The notes beneath the pieces were generated by a model, which was not told the origin of the DNA, searched no databases, and saw only the letters and a list, made by a program, of their open reading frames with translations. Position numbers and translations under genes: made by a program. Below, piece after piece: positions 1-7,691 of a stretch of 41,268 nucleotides of DNA (position 1 is its first letter; each line of letters starts with the position of its first letter). This DNA comes from an uncultured bacterium (lineage in GTDB: Bacteria > Spirochaetota > UBA4802 > UB4802), in NCBI GenBank assembly GCA_937920495.1, contig CALEUQ010000030.1, positions 1 through 41,268 of the forward strand, given 5' to 3'.

Positions 1-482
1 GGTATTATTTGAGGATGAGTATGAGTTTTTTATGGATGTGAAGAAGCTGTGGAAGATGTCGCTTGCCAAGATTATCGCGTTTTGTTTGGATAATGTTTTG
101 GATGAATTTTTAGCAGTGCTTGATAGCATGGGAGAAGATGATTATACCGATAACTATCGGTACTCAGGCTACACATTTAGCGTGTATAGAGTGTATGGTA
201 TAGTATGTTGTAAATTTTTCTGGGGACCGGACCCAAAAATCAGAAAAAAAGCCAAACAATTGGGCCACATATAGCATAATTACAGCGCTTATTTATAAAA
301 CCCACATATCCATATGCACAAACTGTCTGCATATACCACTAGTACTATGCACACCTGCATTTTAAAAAGAAAAAGTATACATTGTTGCGTAACAGAAGTA
401 CCTGCACCAGATGTGCAATATACTTGGACAAGATTTCTTCCTGCACTTCAAGGATACACATTCCATAACCGATAATCGTAAA
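1..482. repeat. Left arm of a long inverted repeat
   Basis: This segment is nearly the reverse complement of about 40687-41166, at roughly 90-95% identity by eye. Position 1 pairs with about 41166, so the repeat probably continues beyond the left window edge. The arm contains the 3' part of a small ORF (2-274) and the C-terminal end of an IS66 TnpA-like remnant on the minus strand. Several point differences and small indels separate the arms, so they are diverged copies and not a simple assembly mirror. Confidence 0.85.
2..274 (+). CDS. Hypothetical protein, 5' end outside the window
   Basis: This is the C-terminal ~90 residues of a protein whose reading frame is open to the window start. 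The ATG at 32 is only an internal methionine. The residues from there on differ from the C-terminal 80 residues of the ORF at 40893-41268 by a single residue near the end. No signal peptide or convincing domain is visible. The tail contains an aromatic patch and the motif CCKFFWGPDPK. I do not recognise the family. Its presence in both arms of the inverted repeat suggests it travels with a mobile or duplicated segment. Confidence 0.5.
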   Translation, partial: VLFEDEYEFFMDVKKLWKMSLAKIIAFCLDNVLDEFLAVLDSMGEDDYTDNYRYSGYTFSVYRVYGIVCCKFFWGPDPKIRKKAKQLGHI

Positions 483-648
483 TAGTTTCAGTGAAGAAAG
501 CACACCTTCCTTTTCCTCAATTTCTACAAATCCAGATACATCAGCAAATTCATCGTTTCTCACAAGTTGCTTTTTCCACCAGTAAAAGCTTGCAGGTGCA
601 ATTTGTTCCCGGGCACAAAATTCTTTGACGCGTAAGCCGCTTTCTTTC
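345..648 (-). pseudogene. IS66-type TnpA (accessory protein) remnant
   Basis: Reading the minus strand from about 648, the frame gives GLRVKEFCAREQIAPASFYW followed by WKKQL. This is the helix-turn-helix pattern of IS66-family OrfA/TnpA proteins (typically ...YCxxxGLxxxxFyxWrkrL). A VSGFVEIEE stretch and a C-terminal part ending ILSKYIAHLVQVL follow, as in TnpA. The frame hits a stop codon at about 648, just upstream of KESGLRV, so the N-terminus is broken, and no tnpB or tnpC follows. This is an inactive fragment. The family assignment rests on motif recognition alone. Confidence 0.6.
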
Positions 649-723
649 TATCGATCACACATCTTTCTTTAGAATGCACGTTTTGCACTTCTTTGTTCAT
701 TGTGATGCATAGAATCCTTCCGA

Positions 724-933
724 ATGATTATTTTAAGAAAGGATTGTGCAAAACATTGTTCTAGTATACAAGGTGGGAAGATTGGACGTTTACAAAATAT
801 TAACAGGCAATTTAGACATTTTTTGCCAAAATATGCAAGTTGTGCACACGTAACAGATGATGATATAGCGGTACTTGCTGCTATGATGAATAATAGACCT
901 CGCAAATCACGAAACTTTAAAAACTCCTTATGA
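724..933 (+). pseudogene. IS30-family transposase C-terminal remnant
   Basis: The 69-residue frame contains INRQFRHFLPK, then VTDDDIAVLAAMMNNRPRK. This matches the C-terminal signature of IS30-family transposases (NGLIRQFFPKG... LNNRPRKxLGYKTP). The upstream DDE catalytic region is missing, and the NTNG motif has decayed. About 20 bases after the stop lies an IS30-like 3' end (953-979), as expected for the terminus of such an element. This is a dead fragment. Confidence 0.65.
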
Positions 934-950
934 GTTATTTTATCACAAAT

Positions 951-980
951 TAAATGTTGCATTTCAAACTTGCACTTGCA
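951..980 (+). mobile_element. IS30-like element end, copy 1
   Basis: The bases GTTGCATTTCAAACTTGCAC at 953 closely resemble a second copy at 19508 (GTTGCACTTCAAACTTGAAC). The second copy can be read as the transposase tail V-A-L-Q-T-stop plus the end of the element. This copy directly follows the decayed IS30 transposase tail, consistent with an element terminus. Confidence 0.5.
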
Positions 981-1014
981 AAATGAATATGATAGTAGTG
1001 TTAATAAAAAATTA

Positions 1015-1043
1015 TTGACTTCAGCAAAATAGTTTATTATTCT
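1015..1043 (+). promoter_or_regulatory. Sigma70-type promoter for the CsgG-like gene
   Basis: TTGACT (1015-1020) is followed after 17 bases by TATTCT (1038-1043). The site lies about 50 bases before the start codon at 1092, in very AT-rich DNA. Confidence 0.5.
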
Positions 1044-1091
1044 AAAGAAAATAATTAAGATAATCTACTATTTAACTATTAGGAGTATAAT

Positions 1092-2783
1092 ATGAAACGC
1101 TTATTCTTTGTAATTATATTTATCACAATATGCATTCCTATGTATGTATATGCTGCTACAGTTGCTATCTCAGATTTCACTGTTGAAAGTGGTAATCCTT
1201 CGTATAAATATATAGGAAAAGGTATTTCAGAGTTGATTTCATCAGAGCTCTCTAAATCAAAAACAATAACAGTTATAAGCCGCGAACAGCGTGGTGAAAT
1301 GATGAAGGAGATTGAATTTGCCATGCTATCTGGCGATCAACAAATCCAGATGGGCAAAATGCTTGCTGCTGAATATATCGTAACCGGGAAGATCATTGAT
1401 ATGGTTGAATCAATCATTGTGACAGTGAGCGTTGTAGACGTTCAAACCGGTAAAGTTATTTTTCAGGACAAACTAACCGAGAAACTTTCAAAATATGAGT
1501 ATATCAGCGCATATCTTGCCAGCGGGATACTCAAAGCATTAAACACCACTGCGGACAAAACAACCATGGCAAAAGTTGAAAGCAAACAAGAAAAGAATGA
1601 AAAAGCTGTTGTTGCTCTATCCAATGCTATTCATGCAATTGACAAAAATGACACTGAAAAAGCCCGTTCACAGTTGCAACAGGCAAAATCACTTGACCCT
1701 GAAAATGATGTTATCAAAGAATACCTTGCAAAATTAAGCGTAACCTCATCAAAATTTAAAGTTGAACTTGATTTTTATGTTCCTTCCCAAAACCCCGCTG
1801 CTCTTGGTAGTATTCAGCAGGATAAAATATACTGGATTTTTACAGTCAGTCAAAAGAATTTAGGCGGGGGAGAAGTTAAACCAGTTGATGTTGGCGATGG
1901 CTATAAGTTAGATGAAACGGGGAATGTTGTAAACCGTATTGGATATGAGTTTCCCATTGGACAGAAGTGGGGTATTACCATTGAAGCAATGTTTTCTAAC
2001 GTTGATAATAAATTGCAAACACCGTATTCTTTTTGGATAAGTGGAGAAGATTCATCACAATCAATTCAAACATCATATTATCATCCTTTAACCAATCATT
2101 ATGGTGCAAGTATAGGTGCTGGTTATGCGCTTACGGACTGGTTAAACCTTGGAGCTGCAATTTCGGCATATTCCACATTCGCACGTCAAGAAGGCAGTAC
2201 TACTATTGAATTGCGCAAAGGTAGCGATGCATCACTTACATTAGGATTTCTTTTAACGCTACTTAATAAACAGCTTTACATCGACAGCTTTTATACATTT
2301 TGTACCGAACAGGAGTATTACCTGCCACCATATACTTCTTCAACTTCTGCTGGAGATAGAATTGTTCTTGAAGCACATTATCCCTCAATCTGGGAAACCA
2401 CCATTACCGGTGCACTGTGGGAAAGAAGGCTCTTTCTGGTACTAAAAGAAATAGTTGATTTTTACACCAGTGCAGGTGCAGCCAGTAAACAGTACAAACG
2501 TGAAGGTATTGCAAGCCGAACCATACCATCAATTGAAATATGGCCTTTGGGGTGGCTATCACTCAGAGCAGGCTATATTTACATGTATACTGATTTGATG
2601 GAAAAAACAAATAGCGGCAATGGTGGTATTGGTGGTTTTACACTACGTTTTGGAACATGGGATTTTGATGTAAACTACACAGTAATGGAACGAGTATCCC
2701 GGTTGCTCCCCGGCTACAAAACAACCGATAAACGATTTTTGTTTCAGCTCACAAAACATGCAACATTTATTACATCGCGGTAA
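1092..2783 (+). CDS. CsgG/FlgO-like periplasmic domain joined to a C-terminal barrel-like outer-membrane domain
   Basis: The 563-residue protein starts with a Sec signal peptide (about residues 1-21, ending YVYAA). Residues ~22-155 read as a CsgG/FlgO-like fold: VAISDFTVESGNP at the start, then YIGKGISELISSEL, ISREQRGEMMKEIEF, and AAEYIVTGKI. Residues ~165-215 are helical and TPR-like (NAIHAIDKNDTEKARSQL). From ~220 to the end the chain is rich in alternating aromatic and polar strands with turn residues, consistent with a beta-barrel. The start has an AGGAG Shine-Dalgarno six bases upstream and a promoter at 1015. The CsgG part suggests multimeric assembly at the outer membrane. No lipobox cysteine is present, so the barrel may serve as the membrane anchor. 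The function is inferred, not known. Confidence 0.65.
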   Translation: MKRLFFVIIFITICIPMYVYAATVAISDFTVESGNPSYKYIGKGISELISSELSKSKTITVISREQRGEMMKEIEFAMLSGDQQIQMGKMLAAEYIVTGKIIDMVESIIVTVSVVDVQTGKVIFQDKLTEKLSKYEYISAYLASGILKALNTTADKTTMAKVESKQEKNEKAVVALSNAIHAIDKNDTEKARSQLQQAKSLDPENDVIKEYLAKLSVTSSKFKVELDFYVPSQNPAALGSIQQDKIYWIFTVSQKNLGGGEVKPVDVGDGYKLDETGNVVNRIGYEFPIGQKWGITIEAMFSNVDNKLQTPYSFWISGEDSSQSIQTSYYHPLTNHYGASIGAGYALTDWLNLGAAISAYSTFARQEGSTTIELRKGSDASLTLGFLLTLLNKQLYIDSFYTFCTEQEYYLPPYTSSTSAGDRIVLEAHYPSIWETTITGALWERRLFLVLKEIVDFYTSAGAASKQYKREGIASRTIPSIEIWPLGWLSLRAGYIYMYTDLMEKTNSGNGGIGGFTLRFGTWDFDVNYTVMERVSRLLPGYKTTDKRFLFQLTKHATFITSR

Positions 2784-2786
2784 ATT

Positions 2787-2815
2787 AAAATCCCACGGGC
2801 AACCGTGGGATTTTT
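2787..2815. terminator. Bidirectional intrinsic terminator
   Basis: AAAATCCCACGG, loop GCAA, CCGTGGGATTTT form a perfect stem flanked by an A-run on one side and a T-run on the other. It lies between the convergent genes ending at 2783 (+) and 2819 (-), so it can terminate both. Confidence 0.85.
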
Positions 2816-2818
2816 ATA

Positions 2819-3460
2819 TCAATATCTCTTTTTAAAAAACATAATCAGAAAAAAGCCTGCTATAAAGCCACCAACATGTGCAGACCATGCAACCTGAGTC
2901 ATACCCAACTTTTCACCATATAAATTGGAAAGCTGCATAAGAAACCAGATAAAAATAAAAAACCAGGCTGGCAGGCGCAGTATAAAAAACATAAACCATA
3001 CTCTGATGCGTGCTGCGGGAAACAACACCACATATGCACCCAGAAGACCCGATACTGCACCGGAAGCACCAATGATGGGTGTACATTCACTATGATGAAA
3101 CAGATAAAACGTCAACGCAGCTGCAAGCCCGCACATAATATAAAATGCATAAAACCGTATAACACCCAACACGTCCTCAATGTTGTTACCAAAAATCCAT
3201 AAAAAGAGCATATTAGATGCCACATGGATAATGTTTGCATGTAAAAACATATGGCTAATAAAAGGAACATAATGATTATAATCATTCACATTAATCTTAT
3301 TTACATTGCAGGGGATAAGTGCATACACCTTTATCAGATTTTCAAAACCTGGCTGCCCATACACCTCAAGATAGTAAACAATACAATTCAAAACAATAAG
3401 TACAACCGTAAAAAGCGGAAAAGACCGTGTGGGATTTTCATCTGTATAAGGGAAAAACAT
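2819..3460 (-). CDS. Rhomboid-family intramembrane serine protease
   Basis: The 213-residue membrane protein has six or seven hydrophobic segments and begins MFFPYTDENPTRSFP. The rhomboid catalytic features are present: HVASNMLFLWIFG (HxxxN) in an early segment, GASG with the nucleophilic serine in IIGASGAVSGLLGAY, and the histidine in SAHVGGFIAGF near the C-terminus. A longer frame starts at 3559, but it would run inside the upstream GlgD-like gene. I chose the ATG at 3460, two bases after that gene's stop codon, which suggests translational coupling. Rhomboids cut transmembrane helices; the substrate cannot be told from here. Confidence 0.88.
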   Translation of the reverse strand: MFFPYTDENPTRSFPLFTVVLIVLNCIVYYLEVYGQPGFENLIKVYALIPCNVNKINVNDYNHYVPFISHMFLHANIIHVASNMLFLWIFGNNIEDVLGVIRFYAFYIMCGLAAALTFYLFHHSECTPIIGASGAVSGLLGAYVVLFPAARIRVWFMFFILRLPAWFFIFIWFLMQLSNLYGEKLGMTQVAWSAHVGGFIAGFFLIMFFKKRY

Positions 3461-3461
3461 A

Positions 3462-4604
3462 TCACACCGATGTACCGTTATAGATATATTTGCGTTTTTC
3501 AAAGTCAGCCTTAGTTTTGCCAGGCGAAATATAACATGAGCCGCCCACTGTGATGGCATCAGGTATACTGCAATCCTTGCCTATCAGTGTTATGCTATTA
3601 TACAGCACCCTGGGATATGTGCTGTTTTTCATGCCTTCTTCGGTTGTGCCTATTTTACAGCCATTGCCAATGGTAAGCGGTGCTTCGTCATATGGTTGTA
3701 CGGTGTGCTCATCTATAATGGTGCGCATAATCCGTGCTTTTGAACCAATCTTATTATACGGCAGTATGATGGAATCGCGGATTACTGCGCCTTCTGCTAT
3801 TTCAACACCGGGGAATATTATTGAATTTACTATCTCACCATTAATATAACAGCTGTCGGATAAAAATGACTGTACCACATTTGCAAAAGGACCTAACATT
3901 GAATAGCGGTATAGTTTTATTTTGGAATGTATGTGGCCATCAAAAATCCGTTTTGAAAATTCAGGATTATTGATAACCTCATAATTATAATTATAATAAT
4001 CAACTACAGTACTCAGTGGCCAGTACATGCATGAAAATTCAAGTTTTGGCAATCCCTCATTTACCATCATGTTGATAATCATCTCAAAAATGTTTGGCGA
4101 TACATGTTCATGCTTCAACGCCAGCCTCAATGTTGCAAGCAAAGCTTTTTTGTTGCTCACCAGTATACGATGTGCCATACGCGCTTTTCCCCCAAAATGC
4201 ATCTTAAATAGCGCAGCCGGCTTTTTCATTTTTACAAACCGCTCAATCAGGTGAGCAAAGTGTATTATCCCGGGATTATCGCCATTGTATATAATGAAAT
4301 ATGCTGAATCGCTATCTCGAATGAGCCTGTAGCAGAAATCAATACTGTTGAATTCATTAACCACAACTGTAATCTTGTGTTCATCAACTTCATGCAGTGC
4401 AACATACTGCGCCAGGTCATCGTTCACATTGCTGTAGATTATGGTGCGTGCATCAACTTCCCGTGCATTCCCCACTATAAAATCTACAACACGGAACTTA
4501 CCGGCAAACGGCAGCATATACTTTGACCTTTGTGCAGTAAGCGACAGTAAATTACTAACAGCTGTATCCGGATATGATATAATCGTTGCATCCATGGGCA
4601 CCAT
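3462..4604 (-). CDS. GlgD/GlgC-like nucleotidyltransferase homologue, probably regulatory
   Basis: The 380-residue protein has a nucleotidyltransferase-like N-terminal domain and a left-handed beta-helix C-terminal part (for example GEIVNSIIFPGVEIAEGAVI). The region LTAQRSKYMLPFAGKFRVVD aligns with the conserved RxKPAxPFGGxYRxxDF block of ADP-glucose pyrophosphorylases. The preceding glycine-rich GGxGxRL loop that binds the nucleotide triphosphate is missing, replaced by IISYPDTAVSNLLS. This resembles GlgD-type non-catalytic partners of GlgC. It precedes the rhomboid gene by two bases. A catalytic GlgC is not in the window. The family is fairly clear; the exact role is inferred. Confidence 0.7.
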   Translation of the reverse strand: MVPMDATIISYPDTAVSNLLSLTAQRSKYMLPFAGKFRVVDFIVGNAREVDARTIIYSNVNDDLAQYVALHEVDEHKITVVVNEFNSIDFCYRLIRDSDSAYFIIYNGDNPGIIHFAHLIERFVKMKKPAALFKMHFGGKARMAHRILVSNKKALLATLRLALKHEHVSPNIFEMIINMMVNEGLPKLEFSCMYWPLSTVVDYYNYNYEVINNPEFSKRIFDGHIHSKIKLYRYSMLGPFANVVQSFLSDSCYINGEIVNSIIFPGVEIAEGAVIRDSIILPYNKIGSKARIMRTIIDEHTVQPYDEAPLTIGNGCKIGTTEEGMKNSTYPRVLYNSITLIGKDCSIPDAITVGGSCYISPGKTKADFEKRKYIYNGTSV

Positions 4605-4616
4605 ACAATCCTGCTA

Positions 4617-4646
4617 CTTTATTTCATTGCGCTTTATTTCATTGCG
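4617..4646. repeat. Two tandem copies of a 15-bp unit upstream of the GlgD-like gene
   Basis: The unit CTTTATTTCATTGCG occurs at 4617-4631 and again without a gap at 4632-4646. It sits 12 bases before the GlgD-like start codon (minus strand). The second copy overlaps a GCGATAGT octamer (4644-4651). It could affect translation of the downstream gene, or it may be a replication-slippage product. Confidence 0.6.
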
Positions 4647-4892
4647 ATAGTATTTATATTGTTCTTTCTTATCAAGGACTTTTCATCTGTAAATAAAAAA
4701 ATATCACAACTTATCCCTTAAATAAAATTTGTGAAGACAATACACATAGTGTACATAGCGTCTTATTAACACAATATTTACTTTATTTTTGATAGACTAT
4801 ACGCTATGATAACAATACACTTCATCATTCATAAAATAATTTTTCATTAATTATTTGCGCTAATTATATATAGTATCTGTTAAATGTGAACA

Positions 4893-6422
4893 ATGGAAAC
4901 AAAAAAAGTTACTGTTACAATACTTCCGCACAATACTGTTGTCACGGTTGATGCAGGCACCACTATTGCCGATGCATTACTTGAATGTGGTATTGTAGTA
5001 AATACGCCGTGCGGCGGCAAAGGTATATGCAAAAAATGTGCGGTACAAGCTAAGGGTGCGCTCAGCCAGCCTGATAATTTTGAAAAAAGTTTGGGCGATA
5101 GTTCCCTTCGACTGGCATGCCGCGCAACCATTGAAGGCAATATAACGGTCTTTGCTCCAAGCATCCGTGAATATATACACTACCCTGTACTTGATCCCGC
5201 TCACACGTATGGCGTTGCAATTGACGCAGGCACCACCACACTGCAGATAGCATTTGTAGATACTACCACCGACACCGTACTTCCTGAGATTACGTTACTC
5301 AATCCCCAACGCCGATTTGGCCATGATGTAATCAGCCGTATAAGTTATGCGCACAATAGTGAAAATGCATCGCGCTTAACCCGTCTTCTTATCGATACAA
5401 TAACCACAGTAATTACAACAACCTGCAAACTCTCTCAGGCAAACACACCTGCAATAAAAGCAATTGCTGTAAGCGGCAATACAGTAATGACCTACTCGCT
5501 TTTAGGGCTGGACATCACACCACTGGGGACCTATCCCTACAACACATCACTTACCACATTTGATGATTACTGTAACTATCGCCCATTTAAAAAAATATTT
5601 CCTGATGCAGCTATTACTGTATTACCGGTTGCAAGCGCATTTTTAGGTGGCGACTTTCTTGGTGGAATTGGTATGCTGCCACAGAACAAAGGAGCAAGTT
5701 TTTTCTTTGATGTGGGTACCAACGGCGAGATGGCAATCATCAAAGATGACGGCACTATCATTGCAACATCCTGCGCCATGGGACCGGCACTTGAAGGCAT
5801 GAACATATCACGCGGTATGACAGCCACAGAAGGAGCAATCACACATTTTCTTCTTGAAGAAGGCAGACTGCACTATGTGTCAATAGGCAAACCAGCAGGC
5901 ATAAGCGGCACAGCGTTAGTTGATATTATTGCTATACTGCTTGATATTGGTGTCATTGACCCACGCGGTGCCATTCAAAATGAAATCCCCTGGCAATGGA
6001 AAGGTACGCTATCACTTGAAAACCACAATGGTGTTAAAGTACTACACATTCTCAACACCGTTACACTATCTCAATTAGATATACGCAATGTGCAGCTTGC
6101 AAAGGGAGCAAGCCTTGCTGCATCGTACATCTTGCTTAAAGAAGCAGGGTTAACCCGGGATGATATTGACAATGTCTATATTGCCGGAGCATTTGGCAAG
6201 AATGTGAATATTGAAAACTTTATACGGCTTAAGTTTATACCACACTTTAAAAACGCCCACTATCATCCACTGGGCAACACATCACTTATGGCAGCTATTG
6301 AAGCAGTACGCAATAAAGAATTGATACAACGACTTAAAAAAATACAACGCTCAATTACAGCAATTGATCTTTCAATGCATAAAGAATTTAACGAAATGTA
6401 TCTTCAATCACTGGAATTTTGA
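4893..6422 (+). CDS. [2Fe-2S]/ASKHA-domain protein, RACE-type corrinoid activation protein (DUF4445-like)
   Basis: The 509-residue protein has an N-terminal plant-type ferredoxin domain (residues ~1-90) with cysteines in NTPCGGKGICKKC and LACRA. A linker and an ASKHA-type domain follow, with the phosphate-binding loops AIDAGTTTLQIAF and FFFDVGTNGEMAII. The C-terminal part contains YIAGAFGKN. This order is that of reductive activators of corrinoid enzymes (RamA/AcsV-related), which use ATP to return an inactive Co(II) cofactor to Co(I). No corrinoid methyltransferase gene is adjacent, so its partner is elsewhere. The spacing to the next gene (convergent, 6464) is 41 bases. No clear Shine-Dalgarno precedes the ATG. 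Confidence 0.85.
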   Translation: METKKVTVTILPHNTVVTVDAGTTIADALLECGIVVNTPCGGKGICKKCAVQAKGALSQPDNFEKSLGDSSLRLACRATIEGNITVFAPSIREYIHYPVLDPAHTYGVAIDAGTTTLQIAFVDTTTDTVLPEITLLNPQRRFGHDVISRISYAHNSENASRLTRLLIDTITTVITTTCKLSQANTPAIKAIAVSGNTVMTYSLLGLDITPLGTYPYNTSLTTFDDYCNYRPFKKIFPDAAITVLPVASAFLGGDFLGGIGMLPQNKGASFFFDVGTNGEMAIIKDDGTIIATSCAMGPALEGMNISRGMTATEGAITHFLLEEGRLHYVSIGKPAGISGTALVDIIAILLDIGVIDPRGAIQNEIPWQWKGTLSLENHNGVKVLHILNTVTLSQLDIRNVQLAKGASLAASYILLKEAGLTRDDIDNVYIAGAFGKNVNIENFIRLKFIPHFKNAHYHPLGNTSLMAAIEAVRNKELIQRLKKIQRSITAIDLSMHKEFNEMYLQSLEF

Positions 6423-6463
6423 AAATACTACCACCCAAAGCTCTGGACTACAATGATCCCTTT

Positions 6464-7108
6464 TCACTGTGCCTCATCCAGAAATCCTTCAGTGGCAAAA
6501 TGGGTTACCAGTATTGGTTGAATCAATACATCTCCATAAACCTGGCGCACTGCGTTCACTTTTTCATCTAATTCATCATATACTTCTTGCCGCCATCTAC
6601 CATCATCAAGACGCACTTTTGTTTCACCTACTATATATACCTCTTTTCCATCTTTTAGCGCTTTACAAAAGAAATTTATTTCTTTACCACCAATTTCTGA
6701 ACGGATAGCTTTTTCCTGAATTTCATATCCATAACGCGTTTGCAAAAGTTGTGGTACATTACGGTATGATTCATTTTCAAATGGATAGGCAAAGCTTCGC
6801 GATAAACCACCTAAATGGACACGCGTATCATGGAGCGCTTCAGCCAACTTTTGAATTACTGCTTCTGTACGTTCCTGCGCTTTTTCAGTACGCTTCTGCG
6901 CTTCTGCCAATTCCTCCATGCGTATTTCAGTGCGCTTCTGTGCTTCTGCTAATTCCTCCATGCGTATTTCAAGATTTTTATGCGACCGAGTTAATTCATT
7001 AACTGATTGCGTTAACTCTTTAACCTGTTTATCTGTCTGTTCCTGGGCTTTAGTGAGCGCTTCTACGCGCATCTCAGTGCGCTTATGTGCCTCTGCTAAT
7101 TCGGTCAT
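6464..7108 (-). CDS. Coiled-coil protein with PD-(D/E)XK nuclease-like C-terminal domain
   Basis: The 214-residue protein begins with about 95 residues of charged heptad-like repeats. Copies of EELAEAQKRTEIRM come from a 42-bp DNA repeat (6891 and 6933), with a partial copy near the N-terminus. The C-terminal ~115 residues contain GGKEINFFCKALKDGKEVYI followed by VGETKVRL. This gives the strand-Asp/Glu-x-Lys pattern of PD-(D/E)XK folds seen in DUF3782-like proteins. The frame stays open upstream of the chosen ATG (REDFSELKSI) but lacks another start codon. The role is unknown; repeat number probably varies between strains. Confidence 0.6.
   Translation of the reverse strand: MTELAEAHKRTEMRVEALTKAQEQTDKQVKELTQSVNELTRSHKNLEIRMEELAEAQKRTEIRMEELAEAQKRTEKAQERTEAVIQKLAEALHDTRVHLGGLSRSFAYPFENESYRNVPQLLQTRYGYEIQEKAIRSEIGGKEINFFCKALKDGKEVYIVGETKVRLDDGRWRQEVYDELDEKVNAVRQVYGDVLIQPILVTHFATEGFLDEAQ
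6891..6974. repeat. 42-bp tandem repeat inside the coiled-coil gene
   Basis: Two copies of a 42-base unit start at 6891 and 6933, sharing CGCTTCTGYGCTTCTGC and the following AATTCCTCCATGCGTATTTC with few mismatches. A related partial copy lies near 7078. The unit encodes 14 residues in frame, so copy number can change without breaking the protein. Confidence 0.75.
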
Positions 7109-7155
7109 AATAGACTTTAATTCTGAAAAATCCTCTCTGGTAACATGTACCTTAG

Positions 7156-7416
7156 CTATCCTTCATCAATAATATCAATTATCTGGCGCTTTATTTTTGG
7201 TGTGATAATAAATGCATCTTGTGGCACAATAATTCCCTTCCTTTGCTTTTTAGTTTTTTCTGCTGCTTTTGTATTTTTCACTGTCATGTTATATGCTTTA
7301 GACGTAAAAAATTTTTTAAGTGAAAAAATAATATTTATTGTTATAATATAAAAAATCAACCAAAATACGTCAATATTCCATTTTCTATTCCATAAAATAA
7401 TTTCCTTATTTACCAC
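7156..7416 (-). CDS. Small hypothetical protein with one hydrophobic segment
   Basis: An 86-residue frame has a hydrophobic stretch (VFWLIFYIITINIIF) followed by a lysine-rich linker and the tail IIVPQDAFIITPKIKRQIID. No family is recognised. It ends 48 bases before the start of the coiled-coil protein on the same strand and could be co-transcribed. The DNA is AT-rich, so the frame may be spurious. Confidence 0.3.
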   Translation of the reverse strand: MVNKEIILWNRKWNIDVFWLIFYIITINIIFSLKKFFTSKAYNMTVKNTKAAEKTKKQRKGIIVPQDAFIITPKIKRQIIDIIDEG

Positions 7417-7691
7417 ATTTTTGCGATGACGATTATTTACATAAAAAAGGGATTATATTTCTCTTAAATTAGATTGTAATATTGCTTTTAATCTCTTTTT
7501 TATCCCAACTTTTGAAGTATGGATATCCTGCCCTTCTGGTACATGATGGGGGCTGCTCAATTCATTTTAATTCAAATCCCTCTTTCCGTATTTTTGGGAA
7601 ATATGATTATCCATCAAATTTGTATGATTTTTTCCAAAATTACGGAATGAGCTTCATTTTATTATTACTCCAAAGTTCTTGTATTTGAATA
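7417..7691. other. AT-rich intergenic stretch, nothing recognised
   Basis: There is no convincing coding frame, RNA or repeat between the small hypothetical ORF and the end of the sensor kinase. Confidence 0.5.

Noticed and set aside
669-962. Minus-strand 97-codon frame
   Set aside because: It is the antisense shadow of the IS30 transposase remnant and has no coding character.
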